Assembly (NCBI GenBank): GCA_964417935.1
Contig: CAYQKF010000002.1
Location: 37,120-101,119 of the forward strand
From: NIOZ-UU13 sp964417935
GTDB lineage: Bacteria > Planctomycetota > Phycisphaerae > Sedimentisphaerales > Anaerobacaceae
Reading direction: 5' to 3'
Length of the DNA: 64,000 bases
The notes under the pieces are model-generated. The model had not been told where the DNA came from. It ran no database searches and saw only the letters and a list, made by a program, of their open reading frames with translations. This document shows, one piece after another, positions 9,130 through 17,419 of this stretch. The position numbers and the translations under genes were made by a program. How positions within the stretch are numbered: the stretch's first letter is position 1; every line of letters begins with the position of its first letter.

Positions 9130-10359
9130 TTATTCTTCCGCTGTTTTATGCTTTTCTAACCACCTTTGCGCCCACTGCTCGGCCTGCTGTGATGTTTGTA
9201 ATTTCCCTTCCAACTGGGCGATGTACAGCTCTTCTTTCAACTGCCCCAGGCCGGGTCCCGGCACGGCACCTAATCGAATTAAGTCGTGGCCGTTGAGCAG
9301 CGGTTTCGGCCGTAACTCAACGTCACCTAATGCCTTTATCCTTTTGCGCAGGCTTATTAACGGAGCAATACTTTCTCCGCCGCCGCTTTCGGCCTTTTGA
9401 ATTGCTCTTTGCAGCTCGTACAGGTCCCTGAAATACGGCTCGGCAAGAATCTTCTTCAAACCAGCTAAGGACATTCGCTCATCCAGCAGTTTGCCTCTGT
9501 TGGCCAATAAGAATTTTATATGTTTGTTTTGACTTCTGCTTAGTTTCAGAGCTCGGCACTTCTCAATTGCGAATTCCGTCTGGCAGCCGGCAAAAAAACA
9601 GGCCAATGCCAACGCAAAATCAACTTTCTTTCGCAGTTGACCTAATATATCAATTGCTGTTTTTCTATGTTTGGAAGACAACCCGGGAAAGACCGCTTCA
9701 GCCAATCCGCTGTCAAACAGCATCGACGCACCCGCAGAGCGGCTGGGATTAACAAGAATACCCTCCAATTCGATTGATATGCGTTCGCTGCTTATTTGCA
9801 CTATTTTTCTTGCGTTGCTGCAAATCGCCGACCACGTCAACGGCTCAATCGCAAAGCCAAGCTGAGTCGAAAACCGCACCGCCCGCAGCATTCGCAGATA
9901 ATCTTCGCCGAAGCGCTCCGCGGGCCTGCCGATAGTTCGCACTATCTTTGCTCTAAGGTCAGCCTGGCCATCAACATAATCGATTACCTCTTTTTGCAGA
10001 GGGTCGTAAAACATCCCGTTTATGGTAAAGTCTCTTCGGCTGGCATCTTCAACGGCATTGGCGAACTTAACTGCGCCGGGGTGTCTGCCGTCAGCGTAGT
10101 CGGCTTCGGTTCTGAACGTGGCAACTTCCACCTGACGGTCTTCGACCAAAACAATGACCACACCGAATTTTGCTCCGACCTTCAACGTGCGTCTGAACAA
10201 TCCTATTACGTCTTTGGGCTGTGCATTCGTAGCAACATCATAGTCTTTGGCGCGTTGGCCCAACAACATATCGCGCACACACCCCCCGGCTAACAACGCT
10301 TGATAGCCGTTGCGCTTCAATCGCTTAATTATTTTTATTGCTGCCTGTTTGTTTGTCAT
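9130..10359 (-). CDS. CCA tRNA nucleotidyltransferase / poly(A) polymerase family
   Basis: 409 residues from MTNKQAA. The class II nucleotidyltransferase head is clear: LLAGGCVRDMLLGQ followed by KDYDVATNAQP, giving the G-G-x-V-R-D loop and the D-x-D metal pair. RRDFTINGMFYDP and RFGEDYLRMLRAVRF are the next family motifs. It adds or repairs the CCA end of tRNA, or polyadenylates RNA; sequence alone does not separate the two. The ATG overlaps the rsmD stop as ATGA, so the pair is translationally coupled. The start was moved 14 codons in from the longest frame because of that overlap. Confidence 0.9.
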   Translation of the reverse strand: MTNKQAAIKIIKRLKRNGYQALLAGGCVRDMLLGQRAKDYDVATNAQPKDVIGLFRRTLKVGAKFGVVIVLVEDRQVEVATFRTEADYADGRHPGAVKFANAVEDASRRDFTINGMFYDPLQKEVIDYVDGQADLRAKIVRTIGRPAERFGEDYLRMLRAVRFSTQLGFAIEPLTWSAICSNARKIVQISSERISIELEGILVNPSRSAGASMLFDSGLAEAVFPGLSSKHRKTAIDILGQLRKKVDFALALACFFAGCQTEFAIEKCRALKLSRSQNKHIKFLLANRGKLLDERMSLAGLKKILAEPYFRDLYELQRAIQKAESGGGESIAPLISLRKRIKALGDVELRPKPLLNGHDLIRLGAVPGPGLGQLKEELYIAQLEGKLQTSQQAEQWAQRWLEKHKTAEE

Positions 10360-10934
10360 TCTTTCATCTTCTGTAATAGGGTTACTGCCATAGTTCCCCA
10401 CCGGCGTCGCTCTACTACTCGAAATTCTCCATATTGCTCTAACAAAGACACCTTTTGGCCGGTCCTGACAATTACAATTCCGTCACCAACCACCTGAGCA
10501 CCTAACACATCCAGCAAACCGCCCAAAGGTGAACCCGTTTGAACATCCTTTGTAGCAGCATAGGGAGGGTCAACAAAAACAAGGCCATACTTTTGCCGGT
10601 CCGGATTAAGCGACACCCCAATTTTGAAGGCGTTTGTCTTTATAACTTTCGATTCTTTAACAAAGTCGGCTTTTTCTATGTTTTTCTTTAAAACCGAAAT
10701 AATCTTCGGGTCCTGTTCAACGAAAGTAACAAACACTGCCCCCCTGCTCAAGGCTTCAAGACCCAGTGAGCCGACACCGCAGAATAAATCGGCTACTACT
10801 GCGCCGCTCGGCAAATCGTATTTGTATAGGACGCTGAAAAGTGATTCCTTAACCCTGTCGGTAATAGGCCGGGACACCTTCGTCTCAGGGCTAAGTAATT
10901 TCATCCCTCGTTTTGAGCCTGCTATGATTCGCAT
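10356..10934 (-). CDS. rsmD: 16S rRNA (guanine-966-N2)-methyltransferase RsmD
   Basis: 192 residues from MRIIAGSKRGMKL, the usual family N-terminus (RIIaGxxrGrxL). RPITDRVKESLFSVL matches the conserved RPTtdrvRExLFsil segment. The SAM-binding motif is VADLFCGVGSLGLEAL, and the catalytic N-methylase motif is FVDPPY. It methylates G966 of 16S rRNA in the small ribosomal subunit. The next gene starts inside its stop codon. The longest frame begins 16 codons earlier, inside the neighbouring Dabb gene, and is unlikely. Confidence 0.93.
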   Translation of the reverse strand: MRIIAGSKRGMKLLSPETKVSRPITDRVKESLFSVLYKYDLPSGAVVADLFCGVGSLGLEALSRGAVFVTFVEQDPKIISVLKKNIEKADFVKESKVIKTNAFKIGVSLNPDRQKYGLVFVDPPYAATKDVQTGSPLGGLLDVLGAQVVGDGIVIVRTGQKVSLLEQYGEFRVVERRRWGTMAVTLLQKMKE

Positions 10935-10953
10935 TTCGAGACTGTTATTACTT

Positions 10954-11361
10954 TTACCTTTTCGCCCAGTAATCAACCACAAGGACTTTGTCCAGGTGGG
11001 GGCCTAACATTTTGCCGAATTCTTTATGGGCCGGATGCGGTATGTAGTCAGCTCTGTCGGCTTCACTGCGAAATGTCACCAAAAAACAGTGAGTAAAGCC
11101 CTGCTGAAGATTCTCCACGCTTACATCGGTGCCCCATTCGAAATCACATATCGCATCGACTTTGTCAGGCAGCGCACGGAAAGCATTCTCGATTTCTCTT
11201 ACCTGCTGGCTGGAAGTGTCGTCCTTAAACTTGAAAAGCACGACATGGCGCAAGACCTGGGCCTGGTTGCCCTCGATGTCACACTCATTTGTGTGGACAC
11301 TTACAAAACAACCGGCCAAAACAACCGCCCCCACTGCCAGATACAAAACATTCCTGAGCAT
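10954..11361 (-). CDS. Dabb-domain lipoprotein (stress-responsive alpha/beta barrel)
   Basis: 135 residues. A short lipoprotein signal ends in LAGC (Cys18). The rest is a ferredoxin-like Dabb domain: LRHVVLFKFKDDTSSQQV at its start, then a helix with F-R-A-L-P and TFRSEADRADYIPHPAHKEF near the end. Dabb proteins form small dimeric barrels; some are polyketide cyclases, most have no known reaction. A lipid-anchored Dabb is common in planctomycetes. It lies 19 nt upstream of rsmD on the same strand. Confidence 0.85.
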   Translation of the reverse strand: MLRNVLYLAVGAVVLAGCFVSVHTNECDIEGNQAQVLRHVVLFKFKDDTSSQQVREIENAFRALPDKVDAICDFEWGTDVSVENLQQGFTHCFLVTFRSEADRADYIPHPAHKEFGKMLGPHLDKVLVVDYWAKR

Positions 11362-11461
11362 ACTTGGATACCTCCAAAAATTTCACTGCTAATTCTTTTC
11401 CATCAATCTTTGGGACAAGGGATTTTATCAGCAAAGCCTTCTGCCGTCCATCTAATAATCA

Positions 11462-11977
11462 TCAAAGCAAAAGCTCACTGATTTGGACGGCACAATGTCG
11501 AAACTTATCAGCGGGTAACGTTACAGTCTGCCATTTCGGACTGCGGCGTTTCATAAACGAACGATAGTTGTCTAACTTTATGGTAAAAAAAATATACCTG
11601 TCGGCGTCAAAATCGAAGACATCCCTGCCGTCAAAATCAACGTCGATGTTCTCTATCTTATAGACAAAGACGAGGACAGCCTGATAACCCGAGCCGAAAA
11701 CCTGCTGCCACTTTACCAGGCCATCTACGTCCTCAGTTGTAACCCAGCATTCGAAGCCCGTTAATTTGCTCAGGCTGGTGCCCTTGAACTTTCTGCCCTT
11801 TACCTCAGCAATTATTATTTGTCCATTGGCCGGATATACTAAAAAATCGAAACTCTTCACTTTGCAGCGCGCAAAGGCCGCTCGCTTTTGTTCATCTATC
11901 GCAATGTATTGAATTCGATTGTCAATTAACCAATTCTGGAAGGCCCGCTCATAGTGATTTGGAAAAGAGTCCTTCAT
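11462..11977 (-). CDS. HYExAFE family protein with a PD-(D/E)xK nuclease-like core
   Basis: 171 residues. The N-terminal HYERAFQNWL matches the name-giving motif of the HYExAFE family, which I recall mainly from planctomycetes. Seen directly: a likely nuclease core with E10 on the first helix, D44 in SFDFLVYP and E58-x-K60 in IIAEVKGRKF, followed by WQQVFGSGYQA, reminiscent of the Q-x-x-x-Y motif in RecB-like nucleases. This is the ordering expected of the PD-(D/E)xK fold, but activity is inference. It sits between the esterase and the Dabb gene with no evident functional link. Confidence 0.78.
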   Translation of the reverse strand: MKDSFPNHYERAFQNWLIDNRIQYIAIDEQKRAAFARCKVKSFDFLVYPANGQIIIAEVKGRKFKGTSLSKLTGFECWVTTEDVDGLVKWQQVFGSGYQAVLVFVYKIENIDVDFDGRDVFDFDADRYIFFTIKLDNYRSFMKRRSPKWQTVTLPADKFRHCAVQISELLL

Positions 11978-12051
11978 CTCATCTCAGTCCTTCTCGCCGT
12001 CCGCTGGCCGGGACACCATAGCCGCTTATCAAGGCACTTCGGCTTCAAACG

Positions 12052-13173
12052 CTATTCGTCGGCCTTGAACAAAAGCGGAACGAATTCATTCAAGTATCGC
12101 CGCCACAGGGGCCATTCGTGGCCGCCGTCTGTAATGTAGGCAACGTGCTTGATCTTGTCGGCCTTCAATCGCTCGATGAGTTTCTGGTTTGCCTGAAAAA
12201 GGAAATCCTTCCTGCCGCACCCGACCCACAGCAGATTAAGCTTCTCGTTGCTCACTTTCACTTTGTCTAACAAGTTATCAAGCTTTCGGCCTTTTGGCAC
12301 CGCCGAACTAAAAGCACCTACCCACCCGAAAAGCTCAAGATTACCCAATCCAACTGTCAATGCCTGCCCACCACCCATCGAAAGCCCCGCTACAGCCCGG
12401 TCTTTCTGGTCCCTACTCACGCGATAGTGTTCCTGGACATAAGGAATTACATCCTCAATCAGGTCCCTCTCAAACGCTCCATAGTTCCCGATGCTCCGCA
12501 TATCAGGAGGCGCCGACGGTGTATGACCATAAGGCATCACAATGACCAGCGGCCTGGCCTTGTTCTTCGCAAGCAGATTATCCACTATCACATTGGCCCG
12601 GCCAACCACAGTCCACGCATCCTCGGAGTCGCCCATCCCGTGCAGCAGATAAAGAACGGGGTATCGGACATTTTGGCTTGTTTCGTAGCCGGGTGGTGTA
12701 TAAACATAAAGCCCGCGAGTTACACCGAGGGACTTCGACCGGTACTTGTGTATGTGAACTGTACCGTGAGGAACCTGCTGCTCTTGAAAGAACATCGGCT
12801 CTTTGCCGGGTATTTCGACTAAGTTCTTTGCAGTCCTGACCCACACCTTCAGCCAGGAATTGGAAGGATCGACTATTTGCAGACCGTCCACTACGAAACT
12901 GTATTCATAAATTTCCGGCTCAGCGGGCCCCAAAGTTGCGCTCCACACACCGGATTTGCTTCTTATCATCGGCCGTAGCTCCTGGGCAAACTGAACATTC
13001 ACACCCACACGTTTGGCATTCGGCGCGTTCAGCCGAAACGTCACCCGGCCGTCGGAATGAACCTCTGGGGATACAAGAACCTGCCGTCGCGAGGCTGCTG
13101 CTTCAAGATTCAAAACCGAACACGCCCAAACTGATAGTAGGAGAAGCGCACTCGCCGATTTTAAAGCTCTCAT
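12052..13173 (-). CDS. Secreted esterase, Fes/feruloyl-esterase-like alpha/beta hydrolase
   Basis: 373 residues with a signal peptide (about 1-26). Residues 30-115 form an E-set/CBM48-like beta sandwich (VSPEVHSDGRVTFRLNAP, then YEYSFVVDGLQIVDP). The hydrolase follows: LYLLHGMGDSEDAW (oxyanion region), nucleophile Ser265 in GLSMGG, a late Asp in GCGRKDFLF, and His in DGGHEWPLWR. This layout is that of enterochelin-esterase-like proteins acting on feruloyl or acetyl groups of plant or algal polysaccharide. It probably helps remove ester decorations outside the cytoplasm. It stands alone downstream of a 190-nt repeat-bearing gap. Confidence 0.86.
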   Translation of the reverse strand: MRALKSASALLLLSVWACSVLNLEAAASRRQVLVSPEVHSDGRVTFRLNAPNAKRVGVNVQFAQELRPMIRSKSGVWSATLGPAEPEIYEYSFVVDGLQIVDPSNSWLKVWVRTAKNLVEIPGKEPMFFQEQQVPHGTVHIHKYRSKSLGVTRGLYVYTPPGYETSQNVRYPVLYLLHGMGDSEDAWTVVGRANVIVDNLLAKNKARPLVIVMPYGHTPSAPPDMRSIGNYGAFERDLIEDVIPYVQEHYRVSRDQKDRAVAGLSMGGGQALTVGLGNLELFGWVGAFSSAVPKGRKLDNLLDKVKVSNEKLNLLWVGCGRKDFLFQANQKLIERLKADKIKHVAYITDGGHEWPLWRRYLNEFVPLLFKADE

Positions 13174-13229
13174 CCTCTAACCTCCAAACAAATTTTATAC
13201 GCTACTATTATGTCAAGCTTGAATATTTG

Positions 13230-13312
13230 AATTGTCATTCCTGCGAAAGCAGGAATCCAGAAACGTCAGTAGTATAAAATAATCCAACATTACAAACAAA
13301 TCCAAGCTTGGT
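13230..13312. repeat. REP-like palindromic element, family 1
   Basis: The core is ATTCCTGC-GAAA-GCAGGAAT, an 8-bp stem with a GNRA-type loop, followed by CCAGAAACGTC and an AT-rich tail with AATCCAACATTA. A second copy with the same tail lies at 32818-32895. The gap 13174-13362 holds this element and no gene I can support. Confidence 0.7.
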
Positions 13313-13362
13313 TAACTACTACGCACATTCTGATAACAACAGCCGTCCGACACACGGTCTAA

Positions 13363-14688
13363 TCAAGACTTCGACCGAGACAGAAACTCATCGATGTCCA
13401 CGAGCTCCTGCTCCCCGGTTGCCATATCTTTGACGACAAGCTGATTATCTTTGAACTCATTACCAATGATGATACACTTCTCTGCATTTCGGGTTGCAGC
13501 CTTCTTAACTTGTCTGCCCAGGTTATTGAATTTGTAACTGAAATCGGCACAGAAACCCATTCTTCGCAGCCTTGCTGTCAACCTGACAACTTCATCTTCC
13601 GATGTTGATTTAACAACTCCTTCTTCATCATCAAAAGTTACATTTGGCACACATACAATAAAGAATTCCACCCGTCTTTCCAGTAGCCGCTTGTCAAGTA
13701 AATCCTTTTCTCTAAGCAGGATTTCCAGCACGCAATCGCCCATACCCATTCCCGTAGCTGGTATTTGTGGGCCACCGAAATCCCGCAGCAGGTTATCATA
13801 TCTTCCTCCGCCACAGATGGCTCGAAGCTTATCGTTAGCATCGTGCACCTCGAATACAACACCGGTATAGTAAGCCAGACCTCTGACAATACTCGGTTCA
13901 AAAACACAATAATCGCTAACCCCCATTCGATCCAGGCAGTCACGCAGAATTGCAAGTTCATTGTTTGCCTCGACAATTTCGTCACTATCTTCAAACATAC
14001 GCTCGACATCAGGAATCGACTTAAGCTCCATAAAGGCCTCAATCCTATCGGCCATCTCTGCAGTTGGGACCTGTTCGTTGAGCATTTCTCTAAAAGTGTC
14101 CCGAGGCAGTTTGGGTTTCTTGTCAAGCATAATATATAATGAGTCCAAATCTGATTCGGGAATACCAATCTTCTTTAGAACAGCGGCCAAAAGCTTTCGG
14201 CTTGACATTTTAACTTTGACGTCTTTATTTGTCAGACCAACCCCCCGCAGATAATCCACCGTTGTAAATATCACCTCGGCATCAGCTAACACGTCATCGA
14301 CACCGATTATGTCGATATTCCACTGGAAGAACTCGCGAAGTCGCCCTTTCTGGGGACGCTCAGCACGGCACAATCTGGGAACGGAATACCATTTTATCGG
14401 CCTGGGCAGAGAATTGATTTGCTGGTTGACCATTCTCGCCAGAGTCGGGGTAATCTCCGGCCTTATCGCAAGGTCTCTTCCGCCTCTGTCCTGCAGTGAG
14501 AAAAGCTGCTCAACTATTTCGTCACCGCTTTTTATCTGAAACATCTTCAGATACTCAAATATCGGCCCATCATATTCTTCAAAGCCATTGCAGACGGATA
14601 CTCTCTTCCAACCGTCGATTATCCAATTCCTGACGGCCATATCCGGCGGATAAAAATCCCTTGTTCCTTTTACCGGGGGTATATTCAT
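13363..14688 (-). CDS. hisS: Histidyl-tRNA synthetase
   Basis: 441 residues. VKGTRDFYPPDMAVRNWI at the N-terminus and the class II motif 2 region WYSVPRLCRAERPQKGRLRE, with FFQWNIDIIG, identify HisRS. The histidine-specific segment is VRGLAYYTGVVFEV. Motif 3 is GMGMGDCVLEILL. The C-terminal anticodon domain has CIIIGNEFKDNQLVVKDM. It charges tRNA-His with histidine. The start ATG overlaps the stop of the YkgJ-like gene upstream (ATGA), so they are probably coupled. Confidence 0.97.
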   Translation of the reverse strand: MNIPPVKGTRDFYPPDMAVRNWIIDGWKRVSVCNGFEEYDGPIFEYLKMFQIKSGDEIVEQLFSLQDRGGRDLAIRPEITPTLARMVNQQINSLPRPIKWYSVPRLCRAERPQKGRLREFFQWNIDIIGVDDVLADAEVIFTTVDYLRGVGLTNKDVKVKMSSRKLLAAVLKKIGIPESDLDSLYIMLDKKPKLPRDTFREMLNEQVPTAEMADRIEAFMELKSIPDVERMFEDSDEIVEANNELAILRDCLDRMGVSDYCVFEPSIVRGLAYYTGVVFEVHDANDKLRAICGGGRYDNLLRDFGGPQIPATGMGMGDCVLEILLREKDLLDKRLLERRVEFFIVCVPNVTFDDEEGVVKSTSEDEVVRLTARLRRMGFCADFSYKFNNLGRQVKKAATRNAEKCIIIGNEFKDNQLVVKDMATGEQELVDIDEFLSRSKS

Positions 14689-15092
14689 TTCTTTCTCTTT
14701 TTCTTTTTCTTTTTCTTTGCCTTTTGCTTTTCGGTTACGTTATTGTCGAATTTTATCTTTATATACTCTTCCATTTGCTTATCGGTGGTAAAGTGCAGCT
14801 CGTAGTCGTATTCGCCCTCAACGAAATCGCAATCCGCGTGACGGTATCCTCTGCAAATTCTCGGCCTTTTATTGTAAATCCTGCACCGATAGTCCTTTTC
14901 AGAGAGGTGTCTGCATTTATTGTTTATGTTAATATACCAGTCGCCGTCCTCTACGAAGACCGTTATATCTTTATGGCACAGAAACCACCTTATGTCATCG
15001 TAGTCTCCCTTATCTTCCGGCGTATCAATCGGCAGCGCAAAATATCGGCAGCACAGTCCCGTACACTTTTCACATTGACTTTTCTTAGCCAT
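14685..15092 (-). CDS. YkgJ-family cysteine-cluster protein
   Basis: 135 residues from MAKKSQCEKCTGLCC. The YkgJ/UPF0153 signature is present: C-x2-C-x3-CC at the N-terminus and CRHLSEKDYRCRIYNKRPRICRGY further on. These cysteines probably bind zinc or an Fe-S cluster; the function of the family is not known. The C-terminus is an unusual run of about a dozen lysines and arginines (KAKKKKKKKRKK), encoded by a pyrimidine-rich tract on the plus strand, which may bind RNA. It overlaps hisS by 4 nt. Five extra N-terminal codons are possible. Confidence 0.85.
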   Translation of the reverse strand: MAKKSQCEKCTGLCCRYFALPIDTPEDKGDYDDIRWFLCHKDITVFVEDGDWYININNKCRHLSEKDYRCRIYNKRPRICRGYRHADCDFVEGEYDYELHFTTDKQMEEYIKIKFDNNVTEKQKAKKKKKKKRKK

Positions 15093-15129
15093 TACTACAA
15101 ACTCCAAATACCCTAATTAAGAGCCTCTA

Positions 15130-15300
15130 ACAAAATGACCCGAATGTCATTCCTTCGCTTCGCTCAAGGACAAGTCTGAGCGGTCCGAAGGACTCCTTAG
15201 GGAGAACGGAGTGTAGCGAAGAATCTCGAATCCTTTTCTAATGCCGGATGCTTCGCTCTGCTCAGCATGACAAGCAAGCATTCATTTTTTTAGAACCTTT
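15130..15300. repeat. Mosaic of REP-like fragments in the gap before the prepilin array
   Basis: Contains GTCATTCCTTCGCTTCGCTC, a GCGAAGAATCTCGAATCC-type piece and GCTCTGCTCAGCATGACA, fragments that recur in other gaps (25.25 kb, 52.4 kb). No gene is supported between 15093 and 15556 apart from the promoter listed separately. Confidence 0.5.
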
Positions 15301-15434
15301 TAACCACCAAAGCCTGTAACTATAAGCTATTGACCATCCGACGTCAAGAAAAGCAAAAACCATCTCGCCGTTTTTCCAATTATTGATAGAATTACATCTG
15401 TCCAGCCAAACCTCAAAAATTCTTCCCGTGTAGC

Positions 15435-15464
15435 TTGCATCGCCGTGGCTTATTGTGTTATAAT
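15435..15464 (+). promoter_or_regulatory. Sigma-70-type promoter of prepilin-leader gene 1
   Basis: TTGCAT, an 18-nt spacer and TATAAT, about 92 nt before the ATG at 15557. The same boxes with the same spacer length lie before the second paralogue (16481-16510), and the leader between promoter and gene is conserved too (shared AGATAAGCA and ATTGTCGTTTTGGAAAA). Confidence 0.7.
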
Positions 15465-15556
15465 TGTAGCAGATAAGCAAATTAGCAAGCCTCATCATAT
15501 TTAAAAGGAAATTGTCGTTTTGGAAAAGCCTTTTTTGAAAGAGAAGGAAAACCGCC

Positions 15557-16375
15557 ATGCACAAACGAAACGCTTTTACGTTAATAGAGCTTCTGGTAGT
15601 GATTGCCATTATCGCATTATTGATGGCGATACTGATGCCTGCACTGCAGCGGGTAAAGCAGCAGGCAGCAGGTGTTGGCTGTAAGTCGAACCTGAACCAA
15701 TGGGGCCTTATATTTGCCATGTACACACAGGATAACAATGGCTACTTTTACAACGGACACCTTCATGGTTCGTCATCGGGCATGGGGAATGGGGAATGGT
15801 GGAGGGAATGTATGCGCCCGTTATCCAAGAACAAGAAAATGTGGCTTTGCCCAACGGCTACAAAGCATCGTTCCACTGCAAGTGACCAGTCACCGGCAAC
15901 AGCTCCTTTCGATGCCTGGAGAGTACCTACATCCCAGGGGGGCGACATTGGCAGTTATGCTCCGAACGGCTGGATGTGCAATCCGAGACCCGGATTGTCG
16001 AGCCTGTGGGGACGTGAACCGATAGAGGATCACTGGCGGACACACCAGGTGGCCGGTGCCTATAATGTGCCGGTGTTTACTGAGGGCTGGTGGGTCGACG
16101 CCTGGACAAAGCACACAAATGAGCCATTCGAGTTCGAAAATCGTACACCACTCTTGGGCGTTAATGTACAAGAAATACAGCGCCTCTGTGTCAACCGACA
16201 CGGAGGAGCACAAAATTGCCTGTTTGCGGATTGGTCAGTCAAAAGGGTGGGACTTAAAGAGTTGTGGACATTAAAGTGGCATCGCAAGTACGAAACGGCC
16301 GGTCCCTGGACCAAAGCCGGCGGCGCCCAAACCGAAGATTGGCCCCTATGGATGGCAAAGTTTAAGGACTACTGA
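15557..16375 (+). CDS. Prepilin-leader protein 1 (type II secretion pseudopilin-like, DUF1559-like)
   Basis: 272 residues. The N-terminus MHKRNAFTLIELLVVIAIIA is a class III prepilin leader: a short basic leader, then F-T-L-I-E with Glu at +5 and a hydrophobic helix that would sit in the inner membrane or pack in a pilus core. The large C-terminal domain has Trp-rich blocks and ends VGLKELWTLKWHR...GPWTKAGG...DWPLWM..FKDY, shared by all four paralogues. NRHGGAQNCLFADWS resembles the H-x9-DG region of DUF1559. Such families are greatly expanded in planctomycetes; the role is unknown. Preceded by GAGAAGGA as ribosome site. Confidence 0.85.
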   Translation: MHKRNAFTLIELLVVIAIIALLMAILMPALQRVKQQAAGVGCKSNLNQWGLIFAMYTQDNNGYFYNGHLHGSSSGMGNGEWWRECMRPLSKNKKMWLCPTATKHRSTASDQSPATAPFDAWRVPTSQGGDIGSYAPNGWMCNPRPGLSSLWGREPIEDHWRTHQVAGAYNVPVFTEGWWVDAWTKHTNEPFEFENRTPLLGVNVQEIQRLCVNRHGGAQNCLFADWSVKRVGLKELWTLKWHRKYETAGPWTKAGGAQTEDWPLWMAKFKDY

Positions 16376-16480
16376 AAAGCCCATCAGCTTTCAACTTAAA
16401 GCGCCTCAGAGGCCATTTAACGACTAACGCGCCTTGAGGGGTATTCCTGACATCCCACAATTTAAAAATCAGCCAATAGC

Positions 16481-16510
16481 TTGCATTACTACGACTGAGT
16501 GTGTTATAAT
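16481..16510 (+). promoter_or_regulatory. Sigma-70-type promoter of prepilin-leader gene 2
   Basis: TTGCAT, 18-nt spacer, TATAAT, with the start codon 91 nt downstream. Boxes, spacing and 5' leader match those before 15557, so gene and control region were duplicated together. Confidence 0.7.
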
Positions 16511-16600
16511 TATCGCAGATAAGCATACAATCGAGACCCATCATATCCGGCGAAAATTGTCGTTTTGGAAAACCTTCTTTGAAAGAGAAGGAGAGCCGAT

Positions 16601-17404
16601 ATGCGACAACGAAATGCTTTTACGTTAATAGAGCTTTTGGTGGTGATTGCCGTGATAGCGCTGTTGATAGCGATATTGGTGCCCGCACTCCAGAAGGTCC
16701 GAAAGCAGACCAAGGCGGTTATCTGCCAGTCCAACCTGAAACAGTGGGGAACTGTACTGGCGTTGTACGCCGACGAGAACGAGGGACGGCTCCCGATACT
16801 GAGCGGCGGGACGGTTCTCTGGTTCTTCCGGGGCTCATGGCTGCTGGAAGGAGACCCCAACAGGCCTCGCATTTTCCAGAAGGTCGTCACGAGGGGCATC
16901 GCCTGTTGCCCGCTGGCCGTCAAAGTCAGGCCGGGCCCTGCAACGGGCCGTTCTCGCGGTCGTCATCTCGGCGGGTCTTTCGAAATAAGGTCCGCGGGCG
17001 GCTCAACCTTCCAAGCATGGAAAATTACGAGTCCCCCTCCGCCGTTTCGCGGTAGCTATGGCTTCAATAACACGGCATTCCCTACGAGCATCGACACTTA
17101 TTTTTCTCGGGGACAGGCCAATATCCCAGTGATTCTCGACAGTCCCGAGGATAGCGGAAGGCATATCAATACCGAACCACCGCCGAGGAGGGAGGGCCAT
17201 GGGCTGCAAAACTTCTGCATAAACAGGCACAACGGCTACATAAACAGCCTGTTCCTGGATTGGTCCGTCAGGAGAGTCGGACTCAAGGAATTGTGGACAT
17301 TGAAATGGGACGACCAATCTGACACCACCGGCCCCTGGACCAAGGCCGGCGGAGTATTACCGGAAGATTGGCCCCATTGGATGAGAGGATATAAGGATTA
17401 TTAA
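16601..17404 (+). CDS. Prepilin-leader protein 2 (pseudopilin-like)
   Basis: 267 residues. MRQRNAFTLIELLVVIAVIA is the cleavable prepilin leader and N-terminal helix. It keeps the C-terminal family block NRHNGYINSLFLDWSVRRVG, KELWTLKWDD, GPWTKAGG and DWPHWMRGYKDY. The middle differs from paralogue 1, with a Pro/Arg-rich insert around RPGPATGRSRGRH. It ends 15 nt before the GLUG-repeat gene, so the two are probably co-transcribed. Confidence 0.85.
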   Translation: MRQRNAFTLIELLVVIAVIALLIAILVPALQKVRKQTKAVICQSNLKQWGTVLALYADENEGRLPILSGGTVLWFFRGSWLLEGDPNRPRIFQKVVTRGIACCPLAVKVRPGPATGRSRGRHLGGSFEIRSAGGSTFQAWKITSPPPPFRGSYGFNNTAFPTSIDTYFSRGQANIPVILDSPEDSGRHINTEPPPRREGHGLQNFCINRHNGYINSLFLDWSVRRVGLKELWTLKWDDQSDTTGPWTKAGGVLPEDWPHWMRGYKDY

Positions 17405-17419
17405 AGATACAAAATAACG

